A stretch of DNA of 64,000 nucleotides from UBA7957 sp965224675 (GTDB lineage Bacteria; Pseudomonadota; Gammaproteobacteria; Granulosicoccales; Granulosicoccaceae). The position numbers and the translations under genes were made by a program. The DNA lies in the NCBI GenBank assembly GCA_965224675.1, contig CBDDAA010000004.1, positions 3,162,001-3,226,000 of the forward strand. Reading direction: 5' to 3'. Shown here in pieces: positions 17,826-26,663 of the stretch (position 1 is its first letter; every line of letters begins with the position of its first letter). Below the pieces are notes generated by a model that saw only the letters and a list, made by a program, of their open reading frames with translations, did not search any database and was not told the origin of the DNA.

Positions 17826-19229
17826 TTACGCCTCTGTTTTCGGCATTCTATTCCATGCATCTAATGCGGCCACCTTATAAGCTTCTGCCAACGTTGGATA
17901 ATTAAATGTATTTTCCACAAAATAGTCCATGGTTCCTTGCAGATTTATAACGGCCTGACCAATATGTATCAGCTCCGTAGCACCTTCGCCAACGATATGA
18001 GCGCCCAACAAGTGACGGGTTTCCATTGAAAAAATCAGCTTCATCAAACCATTTTCCAAACCCATTATCTGTCCTCGTGAAGTTTCCCTAAAACGACATA
18101 TTCCGCACTCATATGCGATGCCTTTTTCTATAACCTCTTCCTCACTCATACCCACTGTAGACATTTCAGGAACTGTATATATGCCATAGGGGAAGTACTC
18201 AGGTGCCGAAAATGCATCACTACGATCAAATGCATGGAACATCGCTATACGACCCTGCTCCATTGATGTGGATGCTAAACTGGGAAATCCAATGACATCA
18301 CCTGCTGCATAGATATGCTCCACCTCGGTCTGAAAGCTGTTTTTATCCCGCACAGACAAACGCCCACGATGATCTGCACTCAATCCGCAATTACTCAATT
18401 TCAAACTTTCTGTATTGCCCGTACGCCCCGCAGCGAATAAAACCATATCACTACGGACTATGCGTTTATTTTCCATCTCAACAATACAAGTACCAGCAGA
18501 TTTTCTGATTGATGTAACCTTTTGACCAAACCGTAAATTGACACCGCGATCACGCAATTGATGACTAAAATCTTCGATCAATTCACGATCAACAAAGTCC
18601 AGCATGCTATTGCGTGGCTCAATCAAAGTGACCTGAACATCAAGGGCGCTAAAAATCGTTGCATACTCAACGCCGATTACACCAGCCCCAATTACCGCCA
18701 ATGAATTGGGTAATTTGTTCATATGCAAAATTTCGTCACTATCAACAATGGCTTGGCCATCAAATGGAATATGATCTGGACGGTAGGGATGCGTTCCCGT
18801 TGCAATGAGGATACGTGATGCGTGGTATACTTGACGTTCGCCATTATTCGCTAATACCTCAACCGTATTCGGATCAACAAAACTGCCACAACCATACGCA
18901 ACATGCACTTTGTTACGCGTAAATTGATGTTCCAAGGTATCGACTTCGTGTCCCAGCGTGATATTCATCCTTTGTTTTAGATCTTCCGCAGTTATATCGT
19001 CTTTTACTCGATAAGCGCGACCGTAAAATGAACGCTCCCGCCAACCCGATAGATTCAGTACAGTCTCACGCAATGTTTTGCTGGGAATGGTTCCCGTATG
19101 AACGGTTACACCACCAACAGATTGCCCTTTTTCGACGACATAAACATTTTTACCCCATTTTGCAGCCTGTATTGCAGCGCGTTTTCCTGCCGGGCCACTA
19201 CCGATAACGAGCAAATCGCATTCAATCAT
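17826..19229 (-). CDS. sthA: soluble pyridine nucleotide transhydrogenase SthA
   Basis: A 467-residue FAD flavoprotein of the pyridine nucleotide-disulfide oxidoreductase family that exchanges electrons between NADPH and NAD+. The N-terminal FAD-binding fold shows LLVIGSGPAGKRAAIQAAKW, the second Rossmann fold LAVIGAGVIGVEYATIFSAL, and the FAD-contact motif IYAAGDVIGFPSLAS; a dimerisation domain ends the protein. In place of the redox cysteine pair of lipoamide dehydrogenases is VTVHTGTIPSKTLRE. Lack of the disulfide fits transhydrogenases, and the cysteine many SthA proteins still retain is also absent. GGAGG lies seven bases before the ATG. It is transcribed alone, convergent with the preceding exported-protein gene. 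Confidence 0.93.
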   Translation of the reverse strand: MIECDLLVIGSGPAGKRAAIQAAKWGKNVYVVEKGQSVGGVTVHTGTIPSKTLRETVLNLSGWRERSFYGRAYRVKDDITAEDLKQRMNITLGHEVDTLEHQFTRNKVHVAYGCGSFVDPNTVEVLANNGERQVYHASRILIATGTHPYRPDHIPFDGQAIVDSDEILHMNKLPNSLAVIGAGVIGVEYATIFSALDVQVTLIEPRNSMLDFVDRELIEDFSHQLRDRGVNLRFGQKVTSIRKSAGTCIVEMENKRIVRSDMVLFAAGRTGNTESLKLSNCGLSADHRGRLSVRDKNSFQTEVEHIYAAGDVIGFPSLASTSMEQGRIAMFHAFDRSDAFSAPEYFPYGIYTVPEMSTVGMSEEEVIEKGIAYECGICRFRETSRGQIMGLENGLMKLIFSMETRHLLGAHIVGEGATELIHIGQAVINLQGTMDYFVENTFNYPTLAEAYKVAALDAWNRMPKTEA

Positions 19230-19707
19230 CTATTGCCTCCGACTGTCTGTTTCAGGGAATTTTCCATGTATTTTCTGAATTTCCATATTCTAACTAACCA
19301 TCCGTGGTTTTTTATTTATTGATACTACCTGACAAGCTAGCTGCCTGTTGAAAAAATCTCTGATGAGTATCAGGCAAGGCAAAATCAGGCGGAAAAACGC
19401 AGTTTACACAGTGTAAATGCGTATGTTTGAGCCTGATTTTAACGCCGCATGGTGCCATAGAGCGTTTTTCAACAAGCTGCTAGACTTGTTTACGTTTTAC
19501 GCTCAAAGTAACAGCTTTTCATTGATACCACTTCATCGCTATTGGATAACGGCCACTCATAAATGTAATTGCGACATAAGAAGCTTAAACTACAGGACTT
19601 ATACGCAAAATCTTAATTGAATAAGAGAAAGATCATGCTTTACGCCAGCATCCTGATGTTGGAAATATTTCACCCTATGAATGATAATGAGTGATGACTT
19701 CATAACC
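19230..19707. other. intergenic region containing a palindromic repeat
   Basis: Holds the sthA promoter side and the palindromic element at 19338-19482. The remaining sequence (19483-19707) shows no gene or clear terminator. Confidence 0.6.
19338..19482. repeat. 145-bp palindromic MITE-like repeat
   Basis: The ends are near-perfect inverted repeats of 18 bases (TAGCTGCCTGTTGAAAAA and TTTTTCAACAAGCTGCTA; 16 of 18 pair). Nested inside are AAAATCAGGCGGAAAAACGC against GCCTGATTTTAACGCC and a central dyad TTTACAC-A-GTGTAAA at 19403-19417. There is no coding capacity. The layout is that of a non-autonomous, transposase-mobilised palindromic element. A similar 14-base sequence is found at the end of the ABC-type gene (45444-45457). 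Confidence 0.72.
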
Positions 19708-20718
19708 TTAGCCGTCACAAACGTAAGTCATCGCTTCCTTTAATAACATTTCGGCTGATTGTGCTTTATGCATAGATTCGCTTAAGTGTCGCCGCCAGGC
19801 CCGAGCTCCCGGTACGGATTTATATAAGGCAATGAGATGACGTGTTAAACGTGATAGCGGTATTCCCAACATTTGCTGACCATTAATGTACTCAAGGTAT
19901 TTCTCTAATAACTGCTTTCGAGTTACTGGAATATTAGTACTCTCGCTATAAATCTCTCGCAATATGGGAATCATCGCAAATGGATTATAGTAAGCCTCTC
20001 GTCCCAGCATGACACCATCAACCTGCGCTAAATGGGTCTGAACAGCAAATGTATCCTTAATACCACCATTGATCACAATCTGACAGTTTTGAAATGCCTG
20101 TTTGATCTGATAAACAAACTCATAATCCAGCGGCGGAACTTCCCGGTTCTGACGTGGACTTAATCCACTGAGCCAGGCTTTACGTGCATGAATAATAAAA
20201 ACACGGCAACCTGCATCATATAAAGTCTGTACAAAACATTGTAACGCCTCGAAACTATCTTGATTGTCTATACCTATGCGACATTTAACAGTCACAGGTA
20301 TTTGCACTACCGCCTGCATCTGATGTAAGCATTCAGCAACCCGCAACGGTTCAGCCATCAGACAAGCACCAATTCCACCCGCTTGAACCCGATCACTTGG
20401 ACAACCACAATTAAGATTAACTTCATCAAAGCCAAATTCTTCACCAATTTTACAGGCATCGGCCAACTGTTTTGCATCACTTCCACCCAACTGTAAAGCC
20501 AATGGGTGTTCCTCAGGGTTAAAAAGCAACAGCTTTTTGCGCTCACCATGAACAACTGCCGAACTTGTTAACATCTCTGTATAAAGCAGAGCATCTGCAG
20601 AAATAAGGCGAAACAGATAACGAAAATGGCGGTCACTTAAATCCATCATAGGCGCGAGACAAAACCTGCGATCCAAACGCTGTGCCGTGACGCTATTCGA
20701 TTCATACTCGGTTGTCAC
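19708..20718 (-). CDS. dusA: tRNA-dihydrouridine(20/20a) synthase DusA
   Basis: A 336-residue FMN enzyme that reduces uridines 20/20a in the D-loop of tRNA with NADPH. Diagnostic motifs are FCLAPMMDLSDRHFR, the catalytic-cysteine region VNLNCGCPSDRVQAGGIGAC, VKCRIGID, and the FMN phosphate-binding INGGIKD and GVMLGREAYYNPF. The length is typical. The start is a GTG at 20718 whose TG overlaps the stop of the upstream phosphorylase gene, so the two are translationally coupled. Such pairing with a purine-salvage gene is probably operon economy rather than a functional link. Confidence 0.93.
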   Translation of the reverse strand: MTTEYESNSVTAQRLDRRFCLAPMMDLSDRHFRYLFRLISADALLYTEMLTSSAVVHGERKKLLLFNPEEHPLALQLGGSDAKQLADACKIGEEFGFDEVNLNCGCPSDRVQAGGIGACLMAEPLRVAECLHQMQAVVQIPVTVKCRIGIDNQDSFEALQCFVQTLYDAGCRVFIIHARKAWLSGLSPRQNREVPPLDYEFVYQIKQAFQNCQIVINGGIKDTFAVQTHLAQVDGVMLGREAYYNPFAMIPILREIYSESTNIPVTRKQLLEKYLEYINGQQMLGIPLSRLTRHLIALYKSVPGARAWRRHLSESMHKAQSAEMLLKEAMTYVCDG

Positions 20719-21455
20719 AAAATAGCAACCGTACTTTTTAATACGCTGTGAGCCTGTTGCGAACCTATTTTGATATACTCTTCCACTTCGTCAAAATTTA
20801 TTTCTTCGGCTTCCATGCCAGCAGCCCAATTTACAACCATGGTCAATACCGCATATTCCAGGCCCAGCTCACGGGCCAGAGCAGCCTCCGGCATTCCCGT
20901 CATACCAACAATAGTGCAACCATCATTACGCATTCGACTAATCTCTGCTGCTGTTTCAAGTCGGGGACCTTGTGTAATTCCATAAGTTCCAGTGGAAACA
21001 GGATTTACACCAGCATCCTGCGCCCCTTTTATCAGCTTGCAACGTAAACTTTCAGTATAAGGGTATGAAAAACCTATGTGCTCCAGACCCGCATCATCGC
21101 CTTCAAAATAGGTATGCTCGCGGCCATGGGTGTAATCAATTAACTGATCAGGAATAGCAATTGTTGTGGGCGCGCACGACTGTGTTATCCCTCCGACAGC
21201 AGCAAAAGCAATTATTTGTTTTACACCAACCGATTGCAAAGCCCAAATATTCGCCCTATAGTTGATCTTATGAGGTGCAATAGTATGCTTATCACCATGC
21301 CTTGCGAGAAAAGTAAGCTCACGATCAAACAACCTTCCGTGGCATAATAGCCCTGATGCTTCCCCATAAGGTGTTTTTACGGTTTCAGTGGAATTTATAC
21401 TAAACCCCTCCATGCTGGTTAAGCCAGTGCCTCCGATAATTGCAAGTTTAACCAT
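20715..21455 (-). CDS. S-methyl-5'-thioinosine phosphorylase (MTAP/PNP family)
   Basis: A 246-residue purine nucleoside phosphorylase of the MTAP type, cleaving methylthio-nucleosides to base and methylthioribose 1-phosphate in methionine/purine salvage. Visible are the phosphate-binding IIGGTGLT, FLARHGDKH with the following HKINYRANIWAL, QGPRLET, and the ribose-site GMTGMPEAALARE. In the base-binding loop the sequence is TMVVNWAAG, with Asn where adenosine-specific MTAPs carry Asp. That points to the 6-oxopurine (methylthioinosine) specificity known from Pseudomonas. It overlaps dusA by four bases. Confidence 0.88.
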   Translation of the reverse strand: MVKLAIIGGTGLTSMEGFSINSTETVKTPYGEASGLLCHGRLFDRELTFLARHGDKHTIAPHKINYRANIWALQSVGVKQIIAFAAVGGITQSCAPTTIAIPDQLIDYTHGREHTYFEGDDAGLEHIGFSYPYTESLRCKLIKGAQDAGVNPVSTGTYGITQGPRLETAAEISRMRNDGCTIVGMTGMPEAALARELGLEYAVLTMVVNWAAGMEAEEINFDEVEEYIKIGSQQAHSVLKSTVAIL

Positions 21456-21614
21456 TATATTTTCTCCATTTTATGGTTTAATTCAGTGAAAACTTATGCC
21501 AATACACTCAATAGTAATTTCTTGATAACCTTGGCAGCCTGTATAGTCGCTCATACTCAGACTGTAACAAAGATGATGCAATTTTTCCCTATACCTGGGC
21601 TAAACAACATTTGC

Positions 21615-22670
21615 TTAAGCCAATTTAGATAACACTTCCCTCGCTCTGCCTGCCACCTGCTGTCTAAACTTAAGCATGTCTGTATTATCCCTGCGCTGCA
21701 ATCGATTGAGTCTATTCGATCTTTTTCTGTCAGCTGCAAGCTGCAAGCCATTGAGAATCTCAATGACTGCTGGCGGGTCATTGCAAACCAACAACATATC
21801 ACAACCCGCCGCCAAAGCCGCTTCTGCCCTCTGTACAGGACTTCCCGTTTCGGCCGCCCCCTGCATACTCAAATCATCACTAAAAATCGCGCCTTTAAAA
21901 CCAATCTCTTTACGTAATACTGTTTGAATCCAGAAACGTGAAAAGCCTGCAGCATGTGAATCAATGTTTTTATAAACAATATGTGCAGGCATTACCCCTT
22001 CAACACCTGCATCTACCAGCGCTTTAAATGGAATCAGATCTTTCTCTCTGATTTGTGACAATTGCCGATCATCCACCGGCAATTCCAGATGTGAATCAGC
22101 ACTAACGTAACCATGTCCGGGAAAGTGCTTGGCAACGGCTGCCATGCCCGCTTGATGCAACCCCTGCATAAGGCTGTTTGCAAGTTTGGAAACAATAACC
22201 GCATCAGTGTGAAACGAACGGTCGCCTATTACACTGGAGTTACCCATATCCAGATCCACTACAGGCGTAAAACTAAAATCCATGTCCAGTGCGGACAGCT
22301 CAGCTGCCAACAATCCGCCAAGATTATAAGCGGCATCTTCTGCCAACGGCGGTGATTGTGAATATAAATCACCTAATCTTCGCATCGGCGGAATAGCACT
22401 GAAGCCTTTTCGAAAACGTTGTACTCGCCCACCCTCATGATCGACTGCAATTAATACTGGTGTCTTGCTGCTGGCACGAACCGCTTGAATCAACTGTTTA
22501 ATTTGCTGACTTGACTCGAAGTTACGGCTGAATAATATTAAGCCTCCAATACGATCATCGGCAAACAATTGCTCTTCGGTTTTGCTTAATTCGGTGCCTG
22601 TTAAATCAATCATAAGCGGTCCGATCAAAGCGGATGTGGATTTTAATTGACTAAACAAGTAAGCCCCCAA
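21615..22670 (-). CDS. nagZ: beta-N-acetylhexosaminidase NagZ
   Basis: A 351-residue family 3 glycoside hydrolase that removes N-acetylglucosamine from anhydromuropeptides in peptidoglycan recycling, in the cytoplasm. Family signatures include GGLILFSRNF, VDHEGGRVQRF, SFTPVVDLD, the catalytic loop AVAKHFPGHGYVSADSH and the nucleophile motif FSDDLSMQGA. There is no signal peptide, as expected. The length matches the family (about 340). It lies 159 bases downstream of the phosphorylase gene's 5' side and 87 bases after ispF, on the same strand. Confidence 0.93.
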   Translation of the reverse strand: MGAYLFSQLKSTSALIGPLMIDLTGTELSKTEEQLFADDRIGGLILFSRNFESSQQIKQLIQAVRASSKTPVLIAVDHEGGRVQRFRKGFSAIPPMRRLGDLYSQSPPLAEDAAYNLGGLLAAELSALDMDFSFTPVVDLDMGNSSVIGDRSFHTDAVIVSKLANSLMQGLHQAGMAAVAKHFPGHGYVSADSHLELPVDDRQLSQIREKDLIPFKALVDAGVEGVMPAHIVYKNIDSHAAGFSRFWIQTVLRKEIGFKGAIFSDDLSMQGAAETGSPVQRAEAALAAGCDMLLVCNDPPAVIEILNGLQLAADRKRSNRLNRLQRRDNTDMLKFRQQVAGRAREVLSKLA

Positions 22671-22757
22671 ACTGAGTGATGCCTATTCTTACTCGAATCG
22701 CTAAAGCGCCAGGTAAGTGAGTACGGATTCGTAAGAACATGGACTGAACAAGTATTA

Positions 22758-23258
22758 TTATGCTGAATTATCCTGTTCATTTTTCTCCAGTAGCGCAACA
22801 GCGTGCGCTGCAATACCTTCACCCCTACCTGTGAATCCAAGTTTTTCAGTCGTTGTGGCTTTTATGTTGACACAATCGAGTGACAGATGTAGATCGGAGG
22901 CGAGATTTTTACGCATAGCATCAATGTAAGGCGCCATTTTCGGTGCTTGGGCAACTAATGTCAGATCAATATTCACACATTTAAAATTGTTTTTCTGCAA
23001 CCTATCGTAGACATGGCGAAGTAACATTCTACTGTCCACATTTTTAAATCGATTATCTGAATCTGAAAAATGCTTGCCGAGATCCCCCAGGCTGGACGCG
23101 CCAAACAAAGCATCGCATAGCGCATGAATTGCAACATCACCATCGGAATGTGCCTTTAGAGCATGGTCAAATGGTATTTTTTCACCACCCAATATTAAAT
23201 GGTCACCAGGCTCAAATGCATGCACATCAAAGCCATGGCCTATTCTTAACTGACTCAT
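22758..23258 (-). CDS. ispF: 2-C-methyl-D-erythritol 2,4-cyclodiphosphate synthase IspF
   Basis: A 166-residue enzyme of the non-mevalonate isoprenoid pathway that cyclises CDP-methylerythritol 2-phosphate with release of CMP. Metal ligands lie in IGHGFDVHAF and the conserved AHSDGDVAIHALCDALFGA, and the C-terminal NIKATTTEKLGFTGRGEGIA is complete. The start overlaps the ispD stop by four bases. It is the last gene of the eno-ftsB-ispD-ispF operon. Confidence 0.95.
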   Translation of the reverse strand: MSQLRIGHGFDVHAFEPGDHLILGGEKIPFDHALKAHSDGDVAIHALCDALFGASSLGDLGKHFSDSDNRFKNVDSRMLLRHVYDRLQKNNFKCVNIDLTLVAQAPKMAPYIDAMRKNLASDLHLSLDCVNIKATTTEKLGFTGRGEGIAAHAVALLEKNEQDNSA

Positions 23259-23977
23259 TGCCCAAGATGCTCCTTTGCCTGAATTGCCAAATGGATTTCT
23301 GCCAATTTCAAATCAAATGGCCGTGTTATTTTAATATTATCAGCCTGACCCTCTAATAATATTGGCTTGATACCACTGTACTCCATTGCAGAGGCTTCGT
23401 CAGTAATCGGAAGGTTTTTCTCAATTGCGTTGTCAAGTGCGTCTTTTAGTTCTTGATAACGGAAACACTGTGGGGTTTGCGCGTGCCATAACGCTTCCCG
23501 ACTGACGGTTTCGATCACCTGCCCTTGTGCATTTGCACGCTTCATCGTATCGTCTGCAGGCACCGCAAGTAGTGCACCAGCACAATCAGGTGCTTGTACC
23601 CGATGAATGAGCCTTTTCAGATCTTTTGCACGAAGGCAGGGTCTGGCCGCATCATGAACCAAAACCCAATCGTCTTTGGCGACATGATTTTGTAGAAAAA
23701 TTAATGCACTCAGCACCGATTTGGCGCGTGTCGGCCCTCCGATTACACGATGTATTCTGGTATCAATCCTTTGTTTTATCTGAGTCCAGCGGGAATCATT
23801 CTGGTTTAACGCAACAACCACACCTTTTATATGTTCATTATCAAGTAACACCTGCAATGTAAGAGAAATAACGGGTTCTCCAGAAATTAACAGATATTGT
23901 TTTGGCGTGTTTGAGCGCATACGACTACCCGTTCCAGCCGCAGGTACTATCGCCCAAAAACATGGATTTATACTCAT
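23255..23977 (-). CDS. ispD: 2-C-methyl-D-erythritol 4-phosphate cytidylyltransferase IspD
   Basis: A 240-residue cytidylyltransferase that couples methylerythritol phosphate to CTP. The nucleotide-binding motif AIVPAAGTGSRMRSNTPKQY is at the N-terminus, followed by VLVHDAARPCLRAKDL, the TPQCFRYQEL stretch and ITDEASAMEY. It overlaps ftsB by four bases upstream and ispF by four downstream, giving tight coupling within the operon. Length and motifs are normal. Confidence 0.95.
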   Translation of the reverse strand: MSINPCFWAIVPAAGTGSRMRSNTPKQYLLISGEPVISLTLQVLLDNEHIKGVVVALNQNDSRWTQIKQRIDTRIHRVIGGPTRAKSVLSALIFLQNHVAKDDWVLVHDAARPCLRAKDLKRLIHRVQAPDCAGALLAVPADDTMKRANAQGQVIETVSREALWHAQTPQCFRYQELKDALDNAIEKNLPITDEASAMEYSGIKPILLEGQADNIKITRPFDLKLAEIHLAIQAKEHLGQ

Positions 23978-24393
23978 TGCTTTGGCTGTTTCTGTTCTGG
24001 GGTCAGAGTATCATTAAATTTTGGTTGATCCACATTAACCCTTTGATCCTGATCGATGAACTGGTAATACGTTTCACCGCGACGAATCATCCCCAGATCA
24101 GAGCGCGCTCTTTCTTCAATGGCTTCAAGACCTTTTTTCAAATCGAGTACTTCTGCTTCGAGCGCATTATTTCGTAATTGCAATACTTTGATCTGCGCCT
24201 TTTGCTGTGCAGATTTCTGATGCAGATTCCACACCTCCTGCACACTACCATCACCAAATATCAATCGGTATACCAATATCCCTAATAACAGAACCAGTGC
24301 CACAGCTAACAGCCTTACCGACAGCGGTGTATGGGTGTCATTGTTCAATAGTAAAAATCGAGGTTGAACCGAAATTGCATTTGCAATGCTCAA
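23974..24393 (-). CDS. ftsB: cell division protein FtsB
   Basis: A 139-residue single-pass membrane protein of the FtsQLB divisome complex. A membrane segment at about residues 27-44 (LLAVALVLLLGILVYRLIF) is followed by a periplasmic coiled coil (QKAQIKVLQLRNNALEAEVL, then DLKKGLEAIEERARSDLGMI) and the family motif GETYYQFI. It is longer than the roughly 100-residue enterobacterial protein because of about 25 extra N-terminal cytoplasmic residues and a short polar tail. The position between eno and ispD is the classic gammaproteobacterial arrangement. Confidence 0.92.
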   Translation of the reverse strand: MSIANAISVQPRFLLLNNDTHTPLSVRLLAVALVLLLGILVYRLIFGDGSVQEVWNLHQKSAQQKAQIKVLQLRNNALEAEVLDLKKGLEAIEERARSDLGMIRRGETYYQFIDQDQRVNVDQPKFNDTLTPEQKQPKQ

Positions 24394-25673
24394 AACGTTT
24401 GACTGAATGCGCCTTTACCAGCATACACTGCCCGAGAACCGAGAAATTCCTCAATGCGCAACAATTGATTGTATTTTGCATTGCGATCAGAACGTGATAA
24501 TGATCCGGTTTTAATCTGTTTACAATGTGTAGCAACGGCAAGATCTGCAATTGTAGTATCTTCAGTTTCTCCCGAACGGTGCGAAGCGACCGCTGTGTAG
24601 CCGTTTTTGTGTGCCAGATCAATGGTTTGCAAGGTTTCTGTCAAGGTTCCAATCTGATTGACTTTAATCAGCACTGAATTTGCAACTCCGGCATCTATGC
24701 CGCGTTGTAGTATTTTTGTATTGGTAACGAATAAATCATCACCCACCAGTTGGACGTTTTTACCCAGTCGATCAGTAAGCAGTTTCCAGCCATCCCAATC
24801 ACCTTCGTCCATACCGTCCTCAATAGATATAATCGGATATTTGTCAGCCCAATCGGCAAGATAATCTACAAATCCTGCAGCGTCGAAATCACGACTTTCA
24901 GAGTCAAGCCGGTACACACCGTCTGCATAAAATTCCGAACTCGCCGCATCCAACCCCAAGTAAATATCTTTGCCCATTTCAAAGCCGGCTTTTTCAACTG
25001 CCGAAATAATAACTTCTATTGCTTCTTCATTTGAAGACAAATCGGGTGCAAAACCACCCTCATCTCCAACGGCTGTATTCAATCCTAAATCATCAAGTAG
25101 TTTACGTAAACTGTGAAACACTTCGGCACCGTAGCGCAGGGCTTCTTTGAATGATGGCGCCCCTACGGGTATGATCATAAACTCCTGCAGATCGATGCTA
25201 TTGTTAGCGTGCTCACCGCCATTGATGATATTCATCATGGGGGTCGGTAGAAAAACCGCCTGCTCCCCGCCAAGTTGCTCAAATAACATGAGTCCGTTCT
25301 CAAGTGATGCGGCATGAGCGGCTGCAAGCGATACCGCAAGCAACGCATTGGCACCAAGACGATCTTTATTTTCCGTGCCGTCGAGCGCTATCAACTTCTC
25401 GTCCAAGGCTTGTTGCTGAAAAATATCCATGCCTAACAAGGCATCACGGATTTCTCCATTGATGTTGGCAACCGCTTTTCCAACACCTTTGCCCAGATAT
25501 CGTGACGGGTCGCCATCGCGAAGCTCCAATGCTTCACGACTTCCGGTTGATGCACCCGACGGTACGCCAGCGCGACCTCTTGCACCGGAATCGAGGATTA
25601 TATCGGCTTCAACCGTTGGGTTCCCACGTGAATCCAGGATTTCACGCGCCCTGATATCAGCAATCTTGCCCAT
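24390..25673 (-). CDS. eno: enolase
   Basis: Phosphopyruvate hydratase of glycolysis, also usually a degradosome component. The start at 25673 (MGKIADIRAREILDSRGNPT) has GGAG seven bases upstream; an ATG four codons earlier is less likely. Visible are the substrate loop GVPSGASTGSREALELRDGD, the metal ligands in YLGLDAASSEFY, ISIEDGMDEGDWDGW and LVGDDLFVTNT, and the signature LIKVNQIGTLTETLQTI with SHRSGETEDTTIADLAVAT. Length matches the family. It is the first gene of the eno-ftsB-ispD-ispF overlap group, 136 bases downstream of kdsA. Confidence 0.96.
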   Translation of the reverse strand: MGKIADIRAREILDSRGNPTVEADIILDSGARGRAGVPSGASTGSREALELRDGDPSRYLGKGVGKAVANINGEIRDALLGMDIFQQQALDEKLIALDGTENKDRLGANALLAVSLAAAHAASLENGLMLFEQLGGEQAVFLPTPMMNIINGGEHANNSIDLQEFMIIPVGAPSFKEALRYGAEVFHSLRKLLDDLGLNTAVGDEGGFAPDLSSNEEAIEVIISAVEKAGFEMGKDIYLGLDAASSEFYADGVYRLDSESRDFDAAGFVDYLADWADKYPIISIEDGMDEGDWDGWKLLTDRLGKNVQLVGDDLFVTNTKILQRGIDAGVANSVLIKVNQIGTLTETLQTIDLAHKNGYTAVASHRSGETEDTTIADLAVATHCKQIKTGSLSRSDRNAKYNQLLRIEEFLGSRAVYAGKGAFSQTF

Positions 25674-25809
25674 TAAAGTCTCCATTAGTAATATGAATTT
25701 ATAAAAATATTGTTGATAAGGCTAATAATAGCAGTCAGGGGGCTATTCAAGAATAAATTGATATGAAGCAAACTGTTGATTCCAGGATGAGTGCTCTATA
25801 CTCAGGCAA

Positions 25810-26661
25810 TCAATCTTTGATCGCCGACAGCATTGATTGCTCAATGAAGCCTTTGCTTTTGACCAGCTGATCAATCTCCAGCAAGGTTTCAAGCAACTCA
25901 CGCATTTGCCCAAGCGGCCAAGCGTTGGGTCCATCACTTAATGCCTTGGCTGGCTCTGGATGCGTCTCCATAAATAGACCAGCAACTCCAGCGGAAATTG
26001 CAGCCCGCGCTAAAACCGGCACAAACTCCCTCTGTCCATCAGATGAAGAGCCTCTTCCACCCGGCAATTGAACAGAATGGGTGGCATCAAACACCACCGG
26101 ACATTTTGTCTCTCGCAAAATGGCCAGTGAACGCATATCTGACACCAGATTATTATAGCCGAAAGAAGCACCCCGTTCACATACCATGATTTGTTGATTG
26201 CCAGTCTCACGGGCTTTTTCAACCACATTCAACATATCACCAGGTGCCAGAAATTGACCCTTTTTTAGATTAACCGGCTTTCCTGTAGCAGCCACCGATT
26301 GAATAAAATTTGTTTGTCGGCACAAAAATGCAGGTGTTTGTAACACATCCACTACGCTCGCAACTTCATCCAACGGCGTATCCTCATGCACATCAGTCAA
26401 TATTGGCAAGGACAATTGATCGCTGACTTTTTCGAGTATTTTTAAACCTTGCTCTATGCCCAGTCCACGAAAACTCACCGTCGAGGAACGATTCGCCTTA
26501 TCAAATGAGGATTTATAGATAAGCCCCAAACCCAGTGCCTGACACATTTCTTTTAGCTGGCCTGCCGTCTCCAGGGCAAGGCTTTCAGACTCTATCACAC
26601 AAGGACCCGCAATCAGGAAAAGCGGATGATCCAATCCCACATCCAATCCACACAGCTGCAT
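25810..26661 (-). CDS. kdsA: 3-deoxy-8-phosphooctulonate synthase KdsA
   Basis: A 283-residue enzyme that condenses phosphoenolpyruvate with arabinose 5-phosphate to make KDO 8-phosphate for lipid A-core synthesis. Family motifs are LIAGPCVIES, YKSSFDKANRSSTVSFRG, LTDVHEDTP, FLCRQTNFI, MVCERGASFGYNNLVSDMRS and VFDATHSVQLPGGRGSSSDG. It lies two bases after the pyrG stop on the same strand. Its presence shows a Gram-negative lipopolysaccharide outer membrane. Confidence 0.95.
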   Translation of the reverse strand: MQLCGLDVGLDHPLFLIAGPCVIESESLALETAGQLKEMCQALGLGLIYKSSFDKANRSSTVSFRGLGIEQGLKILEKVSDQLSLPILTDVHEDTPLDEVASVVDVLQTPAFLCRQTNFIQSVAATGKPVNLKKGQFLAPGDMLNVVEKARETGNQQIMVCERGASFGYNNLVSDMRSLAILRETKCPVVFDATHSVQLPGGRGSSSDGQREFVPVLARAAISAGVAGLFMETHPEPAKALSDGPNAWPLGQMRELLETLLEIDQLVKSKGFIEQSMLSAIKD

Positions 26662-26663
26662 TA

